Assembly (NCBI GenBank): GCA_023409735.1
Contig: JAEYRB010000054.1
Coordinates: 186,001 to 250,000 of the forward strand
Origin: Bacillota bacterium
Lineage (GTDB): Bacteria; Bacillota; Clostridia; Acetivibrionales; DTU013
Length of the DNA: 64,000 nt
Direction of reading: 5' to 3'
This document shows, piece after piece, positions 53,901 to 62,229 of the stretch (positions are counted from its first letter, which is position 1; each line of letters opens with the position of its first letter). The notes below the pieces were generated by a model. It was not told the DNA's origin. It did not search any database and worked only from the letters and a program-made list of their open reading frames with translations. A program made the translations under genes and the position numbers.

Positions 53901-55163
53901 TTAGTATTTGATTCCAATATCTTTTCTATAATGCATATTGTCGAAGCTTATCTTTTTTACTGCAGTATAAGCCTTTTCTCTAGCGCCGTCCATAGTAGCA
54001 GCTGTTGCCGTAACTCCCAGAACTCTGCCTCCTGCTGTCATATACCTTCCGTCCTGAAGCTTCGTTCCTGCATGAAAAACCACTACAGAGGGATCCTTTT
54101 CAGCATCATCGATGCCTGTTATCTCAAAGCCGGTGGCATACTTGCCGGGATAACCTCCTGATGCCAGTATTACACAAACTGCAGCATTATCTTCCCATTC
54201 TATTTTAACCTTATCCAGCTTCTCGTCAACTACAGCATTAAATATCTCAATAATATCGGTTTTAAGCCTAGGCAAAACTACCTGAGTCTCAGGATCCCCG
54301 AATCTGGCGTTGTACTCCAGTACCTTTGGTCCTTCAGATGTAAGCATCAGCCCGAAATATAGCACGCCTTTGAACTTCCTGTTTTCGCTGTTCATCGCAT
54401 TCATAGTCGGGAGGAATATCTTTTCCATGCAAAACTCAGCTGTTTCCTTATTATACACCCTACTGGGCGAAAAAGCTCCCATACCACCGGTATTCAGGCC
54501 CTGATCATTGTCCAGAGCACGCTTGTGATCTTGTGAGCTGACCATGGGAACTATTGTCCTTCCGTCTGTGAATGCCAGTATAGATACCTCGGGGCCGGTT
54601 ATAAACTCCTCAATAACTACTCTGTCACCGGCCTTTCCAAATATCTTTGACGACATCATATCCAATACAGCACCGGAAGCCTCTTCAAAGCTCTGTGCAA
54701 TTATTACTCCTTTACCCAGTGCAAGACCGTCAGCCTTAACAACGACCGGGTATTTGCTTGTTTTCAGATATTCTATTGCAGCGTAGCTGTTATCAAAGAT
54801 CTCATAATCCGCTGTTGGAATACTATACTTCTTCATCAGCTCTTTTGAAAACGCCTTGCTGCCCTCTATAATTGCTGCAGCCTTTACAGGTCCGAACGCT
54901 CTTATACCCGCTTCGTGTAAAACATCCACCATACCTGCCGCAAGCGGATCGTCAGGCGCTACAATTACAAGGTCTATTTCTTCCTTCTTCGCAAAGCTCA
55001 CTATTCCATCTATATCCATTGCTTTAATTGGTACACACTCGGCAAGCGAAGCAATACCACCATTTCCCGGTGCGCAATAAAGTTTGTCCACCAGCGGACT
55101 TTGCTTGATCTTCCATGCGAGAGTATGCTCCCTACCGCCGCTGCCAATAATCATTACCTTCAT
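53901..55163 (-). CDS. purD: phosphoribosylamine-glycine ligase
   Basis: Second step of purine synthesis, ATP-dependent. The 420-residue ATP-grasp protein has MKVMIIGSGGREHTLAWKI, VKADGLALGKGVIIA and EYNARFGDPETQVVLPRL. Full length. AAGGGAGAAC precedes the ATG. It is the last pur gene here; a 142-bp gap separates it from purN, where purH stands in many Firmicutes but is absent. Confidence 0.97.
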   Translation of the reverse strand: MKVMIIGSGGREHTLAWKIKQSPLVDKLYCAPGNGGIASLAECVPIKAMDIDGIVSFAKKEEIDLVIVAPDDPLAAGMVDVLHEAGIRAFGPVKAAAIIEGSKAFSKELMKKYSIPTADYEIFDNSYAAIEYLKTSKYPVVVKADGLALGKGVIIAQSFEEASGAVLDMMSSKIFGKAGDRVVIEEFITGPEVSILAFTDGRTIVPMVSSQDHKRALDNDQGLNTGGMGAFSPSRVYNKETAEFCMEKIFLPTMNAMNSENRKFKGVLYFGLMLTSEGPKVLEYNARFGDPETQVVLPRLKTDIIEIFNAVVDEKLDKVKIEWEDNAAVCVILASGGYPGKYATGFEITGIDDAEKDPSVVVFHAGTKLQDGRYMTAGGRVLGVTATAATMDGAREKAYTAVKKISFDNMHYRKDIGIKY

Positions 55164-55305
55164 TTTCGTTCTCCCTTCGAAGCCTCTGAATTGTGCCGCC
55201 TAATGTTTTGTAGCCCTCATTTTGTGTACATATTAAAGGTATGACATAGGGCACTTTTTGTGGTCTGTATACACAAGCTTCAGATGTTACAAACCATTTT
55301 TTTAA

Positions 55306-55926
55306 TTATATGATTCTGACTTTTCGGCCTTCAATAACAAGCCTGTTTTCCGAGAAGAGCTTTATTGCCTTCGGCAGTATCTCCCACTCTGCCTGCTGCA
55401 TAACCCTTAGCTGCAGTTCCTCCGGGGTGTCGTCATCATGAACCTCAACTGCCTTTTGCAGTATTATAGGCCCTGAATCATATTCAAAATCAACAAAATG
55501 AACGGTCGCTCCCGTAACCTTCACACCATACTCAAGCGCTTTTCTATGAGGTACTATTCCATAAAAGCCCTTTCCACAGAAGGAAGGAATAAGTGACGGA
55601 TGTATATTGATAATCCTGTTTTTATATTCCTCCACAAATCCCTCGCCAAGCATGGAGAGAAAACCTGCCAGTACAATTAGGTCAACCCTATACACTGTAA
55701 AATGCTCTATAAGTGCTTTGTCATAATCCTCTACAGTTGAGAAGGCTTTTTTTGAGATACATTTAACAGGTATCCCGCGTTTTTGGGCTCGCTCCAATGC
55801 ATATACACCTTCTCTGCTGGATACTACTGTTTCAATGCAGCATTCAAGATAGCCACTGTCTATTTTATCCATAATGGCCTGAAGGTTTGTACCTCCTCCG
55901 GATACTAGAATTCCCAGCTTTAGCAT
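55306..55926 (-). CDS. purN: phosphoribosylglycinamide formyltransferase
   Basis: Transfers formyl from 10-formyl-THF to GAR. The 206-residue protein has LGILVSGGGTNLQAIMDKI at the start and catalytic INIHPSLIPSF with GATVHFVDFEYDSGPIILQ. It starts inside the end of purM with a 7-bp overlap. Full length. Confidence 0.96.
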   Translation of the reverse strand: MLKLGILVSGGGTNLQAIMDKIDSGYLECCIETVVSSREGVYALERAQKRGIPVKCISKKAFSTVEDYDKALIEHFTVYRVDLIVLAGFLSMLGEGFVEEYKNRIINIHPSLIPSFCGKGFYGIVPHRKALEYGVKVTGATVHFVDFEYDSGPIILQKAVEVHDDDTPEELQLRVMQQAEWEILPKAIKLFSENRLVIEGRKVRII

Positions 55927-56942
55927 AGGTCGACCCCGGCCTCTCCCTTAGTCACTTCACCTATGATATAGGCAGCTTCGCCCTTTGCTTTCAGATAATT
56001 GACTATATCTTGTGAAGTCTCGGGATCTACAGCCATTATCATACCTATACCCATATTGAAGGTGTTGTAAATGCTTTTCACACTAATATCACCAAGCTGC
56101 TCAAGCAGTGTGAATATGGGAAGCACAGGCCAAGAACCAAGTTGAATCTTCACTCTGAGTCCTTCAGGTATCATCCTGGGAATATTCTCTATAAATCCTC
56201 CGCCTGTTATATGAGATATTCCTTTGATCCTGAACTTCTCTTTCAGATCAAGTATTGTCTTTACATATATTCTTGTAGGCTTGATAAGCTCTTCACCAAG
56301 AGTAATACCAAGACTCTGTATATGCTCTTTAAGCTTTTCATGGGTGGGATTGAGCAGCTTTCTTACAAGAGAATAGCCATTGCTGTGGATACCTGAGGAT
56401 GGTAAGCCTATGAGCACATCGCCCTCTTTAATGCTCTTCCCGTCAATTATTTTTTTCTTATCTACTATACCAACTGCAAAGCCGGCTACATCATATTCAT
56501 TTTCCGGATAAAAGCCAGGCATTTCAGCAGTCTCGCCACCTACCAATGAACAGCCTGACATAACACAGCCATCTGCAACTCCCTTTACGATCTGAGCAAC
56601 CTTCTCAGGCCTATTCTTTCCCAGTGCGATATAGTCAAGGAAAAACAGCGGTTCTGCGCCTCCGCAGACTATATCGTTAACACACATTGCCACAGCGTCT
56701 ATTCCAATGGTGTCGTGCTTGTCCATTAAAAACGCTATTTTTAGCTTTGTGCCTACTCCATCTGTCCCGGATACTAGAACAGGCTCCTCATATTTACTCT
56801 TATCAAGCGCGAAAAGTCCGCCGAAGCCGCCTATATCAGTCAAAACCTCCGGTCTGAAGGTCTTCTTGACATCTCCCCGCATTAGCTTTACTGCCTCATA
56901 ACCGGCCTCAACATCAACTCCGGCTGATTTGTAATCAATCAT
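55920..56942 (-). CDS. purM: phosphoribosylformylglycinamidine cyclo-ligase
   Basis: AIR synthetase. The 340-residue protein has DIGGFGGLFALDKSKY, VSGTDGVGTKLKIAF, GGETAEMPGFY and SHITGGGFIENIPRM, all conserved in PurM. The ATG directly follows the purF stop, with the ribosome site GGAGGAGAG inside the purF end. Full length. Confidence 0.97.
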   Translation of the reverse strand: MIDYKSAGVDVEAGYEAVKLMRGDVKKTFRPEVLTDIGGFGGLFALDKSKYEEPVLVSGTDGVGTKLKIAFLMDKHDTIGIDAVAMCVNDIVCGGAEPLFFLDYIALGKNRPEKVAQIVKGVADGCVMSGCSLVGGETAEMPGFYPENEYDVAGFAVGIVDKKKIIDGKSIKEGDVLIGLPSSGIHSNGYSLVRKLLNPTHEKLKEHIQSLGITLGEELIKPTRIYVKTILDLKEKFRIKGISHITGGGFIENIPRMIPEGLRVKIQLGSWPVLPIFTLLEQLGDISVKSIYNTFNMGIGMIMAVDPETSQDIVNYLKAKGEAAYIIGEVTKGEAGVDLC

Positions 56943-58376
56943 TTACTCTCCTCCTCCGCAAGAAAACTTATTTCCCTCTGTTGGTACCTCCATAGGATAT
57001 TCTGAATTAAAGCACGCAGTGCAAAAACCGCAGCTTGCACCTGACGCTGTTGCCATAAGGCCTTCCAGGCTAAGGTATCCCAGGCTGTCAGCTCCGATCA
57101 TCCTGCATACCTCATCAATTGAATGACTTGATGCAACAAGCTGTTTTGATGAGGATATATCAATTCCGAAATAGCATGGATATTTATACGGCGGTGAGCT
57201 TATCCTCATATGAACCTCTTTTGCCCCTGCGTCCTTAAGCATCTGCACGATCTTCCTGGTAGTTGTACCTCTTACAATAGAATCATCAACCAATACAACA
57301 CGCTTACCGACTACCTCTGATTTTATAACATTAAATTTAATACTTACCCCTGATTCCCTCTGCCCCTGTTCGGGTTGAATAAATGTCCTTCCAAAATATC
57401 TGTTTCTCAAAAGGCCTTGCCCGTATGGTATGCCTGATTGCCTTGAGAAGCCCAACGCAGCACTAATTCCTCCATCGGGGGCGCCTATTACAATATCCGC
57501 ATCCGCAGGGTATTCTACTGCAAGTCGTTTACCTGCTTCTACCCTGGCTTCAAGCACACTGATACCATCAATTATGCTGTCAGGTCTTGCAAAATATACA
57601 TATTCAAATATACAAAGCTGAGATTTTTCCTTTTCCTTTGCCTGTATGGACCTTACACCTTTATTATCAATTATAACGATTTCACCAGGTGTAACATCAC
57701 GAATAAGCTGAGCACCGACAGCATCAAGAGCACATGATTCCGATGCCAGTACATAAGAGTTGTTGATTTTCCCTATACAAAGCGGCCTAATACCTGCCGG
57801 ATCTCTCATTCCTATCAGCTTTCTGGGAGTTATCATAACAATTGCATATGAGCCGCTTATAGTATGCATTACCTTTTCCAGTGTATCCTCAATGTTTTCA
57901 CTGCTGACACGGAATCTGGAAATCAGGTTTGCAATTACCTCAGTATCGCTGGTAGTCTGGAAAATGGCCCCGTTTTCTTCCATGCCTGAGCGCAGCTCGG
58001 AGGCATTGACAAGATTTCCATTATGAGCAAGAGCCAGTTGACCCTTTTTATATTTTACTACCATGGGCTGCGCATTCTCTCTCAAACTTGCGCCTGTGGT
58101 GGAATAGCGAACATGCCCTATTGCCATGTGCCCCTTAAGGTGATTTAATATAACATCATTAAATATTTCCGAAACAAGCCCCATATCCTTATGGTGCAGT
58201 ATTACGCCCTCATCATTTACAGCAATACCTGCGCTCTCCTGCCCCCTGTGCTGAAGGGCGAACAAACCCTTATACGCTGCATTGGCAACATCTATACCAT
58301 CATTATCAAATATTCCAAATACTCCACATTCCTCATGCAGTCTTCCAAGACGGATATTATCATTTTTACCGTACAT
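56943..58376 (-). CDS. purF: amidophosphoribosyltransferase
   Basis: First committed purine step. The 477-residue class II Ntn amidotransferase has a 16-residue leader before the nucleophile Cys17 (HEECGVFGIFD), the PRPP-binding motif VVLVDDSIVRGTTTRKIV, and the Fe-S cysteine cluster SGASCGFCTACF near the C-terminus. So it is the Bacillus-type iron-sulfur enzyme. It lies 43 bp after purE, with no purC between. Confidence 0.97.
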   Translation of the reverse strand: MYGKNDNIRLGRLHEECGVFGIFDNDGIDVANAAYKGLFALQHRGQESAGIAVNDEGVILHHKDMGLVSEIFNDVILNHLKGHMAIGHVRYSTTGASLRENAQPMVVKYKKGQLALAHNGNLVNASELRSGMEENGAIFQTTSDTEVIANLISRFRVSSENIEDTLEKVMHTISGSYAIVMITPRKLIGMRDPAGIRPLCIGKINNSYVLASESCALDAVGAQLIRDVTPGEIVIIDNKGVRSIQAKEKEKSQLCIFEYVYFARPDSIIDGISVLEARVEAGKRLAVEYPADADIVIGAPDGGISAALGFSRQSGIPYGQGLLRNRYFGRTFIQPEQGQRESGVSIKFNVIKSEVVGKRVVLVDDSIVRGTTTRKIVQMLKDAGAKEVHMRISSPPYKYPCYFGIDISSSKQLVASSHSIDEVCRMIGADSLGYLSLEGLMATASGASCGFCTACFNSEYPMEVPTEGNKFSCGGGE

Positions 58377-58419
58377 TCCTTAGTCCTTCTCTCCGTGTGA
58401 CTTTAAAACGGAGGCCTTT

Positions 58420-58938
58420 CTATAATCCCTCTTCTGCCAGCTTTTTCTGAAGCTCGGCATTTTTCTTTTCGACTTTAGTCGCAAGCTCAGCTTTATACTG
58501 CTTCATTTTCTCGCGGAGCTCCGGATGTGAGCTCGACAATATTTGAATTGCCAGCAGAGCAGCATTATCTGCTCCGTCTATTGCTACAGTAGCTACAGGT
58601 ATGCCAGCGGGCATCTGAACAATTGACAGAAGTGAATCAAGTCCGTCCATAGTAGATGATTTAATGGGTATTCCTATTACAGGCAGCGGTGTATAAGCAG
58701 CCAGCACACCCGGAAGGTGAGCAGCCTTTCCTGCAGCTGCAATAATTACCTCAAAGCCGTTGCACTCAGCATTTGATGCAAATTCTGCTGCCTGGTACGG
58801 TGTCCTGTGAGCTGAACATACTATTGTTTCTGTTTCTACTCCAAAATTCTTTAAAAGCTTTAAGCAGCTTTTCAGAACAGGAAAATCAGAATCACTTCCC
58901 ATTACTACAGCTACCTTAGAAGTCTTTATTATTGCCAT
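58420..58938 (-). CDS. purE: N5-carboxyaminoimidazole ribonucleotide mutase, class I
   Basis: A 172-residue protein with VAVVMGSDSDFPVLKSCL, CSAHRTPYQAAEF and AAHLPGVLAAYTPLPVIG, the conserved PurE pieces. A short Lys/Glu-rich tail follows the core. It is the first gene of the purine unit; GGAGG stands 5 nt before the ATG. The 250-bp upstream region shows no purine riboswitch I can recognise and only a poor promoter match. Confidence 0.96.
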   Translation of the reverse strand: MAIIKTSKVAVVMGSDSDFPVLKSCLKLLKNFGVETETIVCSAHRTPYQAAEFASNAECNGFEVIIAAAGKAAHLPGVLAAYTPLPVIGIPIKSSTMDGLDSLLSIVQMPAGIPVATVAIDGADNAALLAIQILSSSHPELREKMKQYKAELATKVEKKNAELQKKLAEEGL

Positions 58939-59110
58939 GTCATAACCTCCGTTTTATTTAAAGCGTAATAACACCTAGGTTCAAAGAAATTCTTAGGTTA
59001 CAGAAAAATTACAACTGCACTTACTCTAACATTATTCTTTTCTTCTTTTCAAGGGCCATATTATTGACAGTCATTAATCCTGCATACGATATTTGGTCCT
59101 TTAAAAGGAG

Positions 59111-59145
59111 AAAAGAACAGATAGTATCGGGCCATCTGTTCTTTT
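59111..59145 (-). terminator. terminator of the purine permease gene
   Basis: Perfect 12-bp arms AAAAGAACAGAT and ATCTGTTCTTTT with an 11-nt loop, followed on the minus strand by CTCCTTTT. It lies 42 bp past the permease stop and before the purE leader. Confidence 0.85.
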
Positions 59146-59186
59146 TTGATAGCTAACTCAATACCCGTAGTCAGGCCGTAAATGCC

Positions 59187-60581
59187 TTACTTATACAAAA
59201 TATTGACTGCGTCTAATACATATTTCAATAAGAATATTCCAGTTACAATATACATAATAGGATGAACTTCCTTAGCCTTACCCTTGACTATCTTAGCTAT
59301 GCAGTAGAATATAAAACCTGCTGCAACACCTGTTGCAATACTGTAAGCAAATGGCATTACAGCAACAGTGAAGAAAGCTGCAAGTGCTTCAGGGAAGTCT
59401 TCCCAATTGATCTTGCCTAGTGACTCTGCCATCAGTATACCTACTATAATTAATGCCGGAGCAGTCGCTGCACCAGGAACCATCAATGCTATAGGAGAAA
59501 TAAACAATGACAATATAAACAGTATACCTGTAGTTGCAGCAGTCAAGCCTGTCTTTCCGCCGACAGCTATACCGGCTGCACTTTCAACGTAAGTAGTAGT
59601 GTTGCTTGTACCAAGCAGAGCGCCAATGGAAGTTGCAGTTGCATCTGCAAAGAGCGCCTTGTCAAGTCTGGAAGAGAAGCCCTTGCTATTCTTAAGAGCA
59701 TTTTCATCCTCTTCATCAAATATTCCTGTTTTTCTTCCTGTTCCAAGGAAGGTACCGATCGTATCAAATGTATCAGACAAGCTGAATGCCAAAATAAGCG
59801 TCAAGATTTTGAATAGCTGTGATGGATCTGCAAAAAGTCCTGCAATATCAAGCTTAAAGAATGTAGGTGAAAGGCTTGGAGGAAGGAAAGATGCTGCAGT
59901 TAATTCAGGAAGCTGTGTAATTCCCATAGGAATACCTATGACTGTTGTTGCCAAAACACCAATTAAGATAGCTCCCTTGACCTTTAAAAGCATAAGAACA
60001 ACGATGATTACCAAACCAATTACAGTAAGAACTGAGTCAGGTGATGTGAAATCTACTAATTCAGGAATAACCTTTGAGAATTTGCCAATCGCATCTGCTT
60101 CACTGTCTGGAGTGAACTTAAGCAGATGTCCGCCAATAACGCCTATGTATGCAATGAAAAGCCCTATGCCGCCGCTGATAGCATACTGGAGCGATTTTGG
60201 TATAGCAAAGATTATCATTTTACGAACCTTTGTAACAGTGATTAAAATATTAATAATACCGCAGATAAATACAACTGCCAGTGCCTGTGCCCATGGAATA
60301 CCCATTCCCATACATACCGTATAGGTAAAGAAGGCATTTAACCCCATTCCAGGAGCCTGCGCATAAGGTACGTTTGCAACGAAAGCCATTATAAACGTTG
60401 CTATTGCTGCTGCCAGTACTGTGGCTACGAAAACAGCTCCCTGATCCATTCCTGTGGCTGAGAGAATTAACGGGTTGACGAACATTATGTACGCCATTGT
60501 CACAAATGTGGTAAGTCCGGCAAGCATTTCGGTCCTTACATTGGTACCATGTTCCTTAAGCTTGAAAAGCTTCTCAAACAT
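59187..60581 (-). CDS. pbuG: adenine/guanine/hypoxanthine permease (AzgA/PbuG type)
   Basis: A 464-residue membrane permease of the NCS2/AzgA family with about 13 spans. Recognisable parts: RTEMLAGLTTFVTMAYIMFV, QAPGMGLNAFFTYTV, FSLSDTFDTIGTFLGTGRKTG and TTTYVESAAGIAVGGKTG, the purine-binding motifs. AGGAGG precedes the ATG. It is upstream of the purine operon but has its own promoter at 60.82-60.85 kb and its own terminator. The long leader (about 235 nt) suggests RNA-based control, though no known aptamer is recognised. Confidence 0.92.
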   Translation of the reverse strand: MFEKLFKLKEHGTNVRTEMLAGLTTFVTMAYIMFVNPLILSATGMDQGAVFVATVLAAAIATFIMAFVANVPYAQAPGMGLNAFFTYTVCMGMGIPWAQALAVVFICGIINILITVTKVRKMIIFAIPKSLQYAISGGIGLFIAYIGVIGGHLLKFTPDSEADAIGKFSKVIPELVDFTSPDSVLTVIGLVIIVVLMLLKVKGAILIGVLATTVIGIPMGITQLPELTAASFLPPSLSPTFFKLDIAGLFADPSQLFKILTLILAFSLSDTFDTIGTFLGTGRKTGIFDEEDENALKNSKGFSSRLDKALFADATATSIGALLGTSNTTTYVESAAGIAVGGKTGLTAATTGILFILSLFISPIALMVPGAATAPALIIVGILMAESLGKINWEDFPEALAAFFTVAVMPFAYSIATGVAAGFIFYCIAKIVKGKAKEVHPIMYIVTGIFLLKYVLDAVNILYK

Positions 60582-60820
60582 AAACTTTCCCTCCTAGATT
60601 TTTTTGAATTGATATTACTTAACGGAACTATTATTGTTCCAATAAAGCCAATTGCCTAATAATAAAACGTTCGCCTATTTCCATTTTGATGCAAATAAAT
60701 GCCATTGATTTATATCCATTAACTGGATAGGTAATTAAATCCCATTTATATCCAAATCCTTGAAAGCCGCCATTTTACTGCATTTAGTGTAATAGTAAAA
60801 AACTGCTTGCCACAACACCT

Positions 60821-60850
60821 ATACTATCAAAAGAGATATACCTTTGTCAA
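60821..60850 (-). promoter_or_regulatory. sigma-A promoter of the purine permease
   Basis: Minus-strand TTGACA (60845-60850) and TAGTAT (60821-60826), 18-nt spacer. It is followed by a roughly 235-nt leader before the start codon; the leader contains a small hairpin GGAAC-N7-GTTCC but no aptamer I can name. Confidence 0.7.
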
Positions 60851-60860
60851 CAAACAACGC

Positions 60861-60910
60861 AAAAAATACGAATATTATTTAAAAATATTTAAATAATGTT
60901 CGTATTTTTT
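60861..60910. terminator. bidirectional terminator hairpin upstream of the permease promoter
   Basis: Long AT-rich stem: AAAAAATACGAA and TTCGTATTTTTT as outer arms, one mismatch, then ATTATTTAAA/TTTAAATAAT inside. It should stop transcripts coming from the DUF368 gene before they reach the permease promoter. Confidence 0.85.
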
Positions 60911-60997
60911 AGATTTCACTTATTATTCTTTTTTGTTTTTACTATTTTCATTTACAATCATCACGCTGTTTGCTCTGAAATTTAACTGTTATCAGCG

Positions 60998-61177
60998 CTA
61001 TTCTATGGGCGGCATATCTTTTAAGAGCTCAACGATATATTTTCTGCCGTAGCACTCTCTCCAATCCTTGGAGAAATCAAACACTGCAGAATCTGTCAAA
61101 GGATGATATATTAATGAGGATAGTAATTCAGGCTGTAAAGTAACTGCATGTGTTCCTACCAGCTCAATCGGTAAGGC
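60998..61177 (-). pseudogene. C-terminal remnant of a transaldolase/fructose-6-phosphate aldolase-like gene
   Basis: Overlapping the end of the DUF368 gene, the minus strand encodes LPIELVGTHAVTLQPELL, SSLIYHPLTDSAVFDFSKDW, then a tail ending KYIVELLKDM. This matches the last about 55 residues of TalC/FSA-type transaldolases (GAHxxTVPxxVLxxMxxHPLTDxGIxxFxxDW). The barrel upstream is absent, replaced by the DUF368 gene. I read it as a deletion scar rather than a functional gene. Confidence 0.65.
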
Positions 61178-61976
61178 CTTTTTTCCCAAGCCAATATATA
61201 CCCACTCCACCTGCAATAAATACGATTATTGATGCAAAGAGCTGAGATATTGGCGGCATTCCCGGGAATACCTCTACAAGTGAGCCGACCACAAAGCCTA
61301 TTATCAGCATATAGGTCTGCTTTGGGTAATTGTTAAGGCACTTCTCTATAAGCTTGGCTGTTCCGAAGGTTCCCACTGCTATTCCAAGTCCCAGAGGAAT
61401 CAAAAACGGTATGTTCATAGTGTTTATAGAATTAAGGGTAAGATTGTAAAGTCCAAGAATAAGAAGCATATATGATCCGCTTATACCCGGCAGTACAAGT
61501 GCAACAGCGCTTATTATTCCGGCTATGAACAGGAATATATAGCTTAGTGCACCATTTGAAGTTGACATATTTGCAGTTGCTTCCGGTTCAAAGGACATAA
61601 CAAGCACAATTGCAAAGCCTATCACAAGAAATATAAGACTCTTGAGGTCAAACCTGCCGCTATCAGAGGATTTTCGGTACAGGACCGGTAAGCCGCCAAT
61701 TATTACGCCCATAAACAGAAATTTCATAACAAACGGGAAGCTGTTCATTGCGCTTTCCATAAGCCTGCTGAAAAGAAGTACGCCTGATAAGCCTCCAAGC
61801 CCTACAATCAAAAGGAATACGAAATTTTTCTTCCAATCCTTAAAAAAAGTGCTTACAGAATGAATCAGCTGATCATATATTCCAAGAATAATCGCCATAG
61901 TACCTCCGCTTACGCCCGGTACCAGCATGGCTATACCGGCTGCCATGCCTTTAAAGAAATTCTTTATTTGCTTCAT
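61164..61976 (-). CDS. DUF368 family membrane protein (polyprenyl-phosphate transporter family)
   Basis: A 270-residue protein with about 8 spans. The family repeat is seen twice: MAAGIAMLVPGVSGGTMAIILGIYD near the N-terminus and ALVLPGISGSYMLLILGLYN in the second half. DUF368 proteins have been linked to recycling of undecaprenyl phosphate across the membrane. That would suit a genome with much surface glycan synthesis; here the gene stands alone. I prefer the ATG at 61976 over a TTG at 61994. Its last residues overlap the transaldolase scar. Confidence 0.85.
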   Translation of the reverse strand: MKQIKNFFKGMAAGIAMLVPGVSGGTMAIILGIYDQLIHSVSTFFKDWKKNFVFLLIVGLGGLSGVLLFSRLMESAMNSFPFVMKFLFMGVIIGGLPVLYRKSSDSGRFDLKSLIFLVIGFAIVLVMSFEPEATANMSTSNGALSYIFLFIAGIISAVALVLPGISGSYMLLILGLYNLTLNSINTMNIPFLIPLGLGIAVGTFGTAKLIEKCLNNYPKQTYMLIIGFVVGSLVEVFPGMPPISQLFASIIVFIAGGVGIYWLGKKGLTD

Positions 61977-62062
61977 TATAATTTTGTCCGCCAACAGGCG
62001 AATTTTCCTTCCATTTAATTAAATATTACTACACGAAATGTTAGCATCAATGATGCCATGCG

Positions 62063-62087
62063 TCAAGAAAATGCCATATTTTCTTGA
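62063..62087 (-). repeat. inverted repeat downstream of the GH2 gene
   Basis: Perfect 10-bp arms TCAAGAAAAT and ATTTTCTTGA with a 5-nt loop. No U-run follows on the minus strand, so it is only a weak terminator candidate. The rest of 61995-62229 shows no gene. Confidence 0.4.
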
Positions 62088-62229
62088 TGTTTTGAGCGTG
62101 CCTTAACTCTGCCCTATCTTTCAATTAGTTTGTATATCCTTGCGTAATAGATAAAATATGGTTATCTATATTTTATTGTATTTTAAATTAATACGATATC
62201 AGCTATTGAACCTTTACACTTATCCTTAA

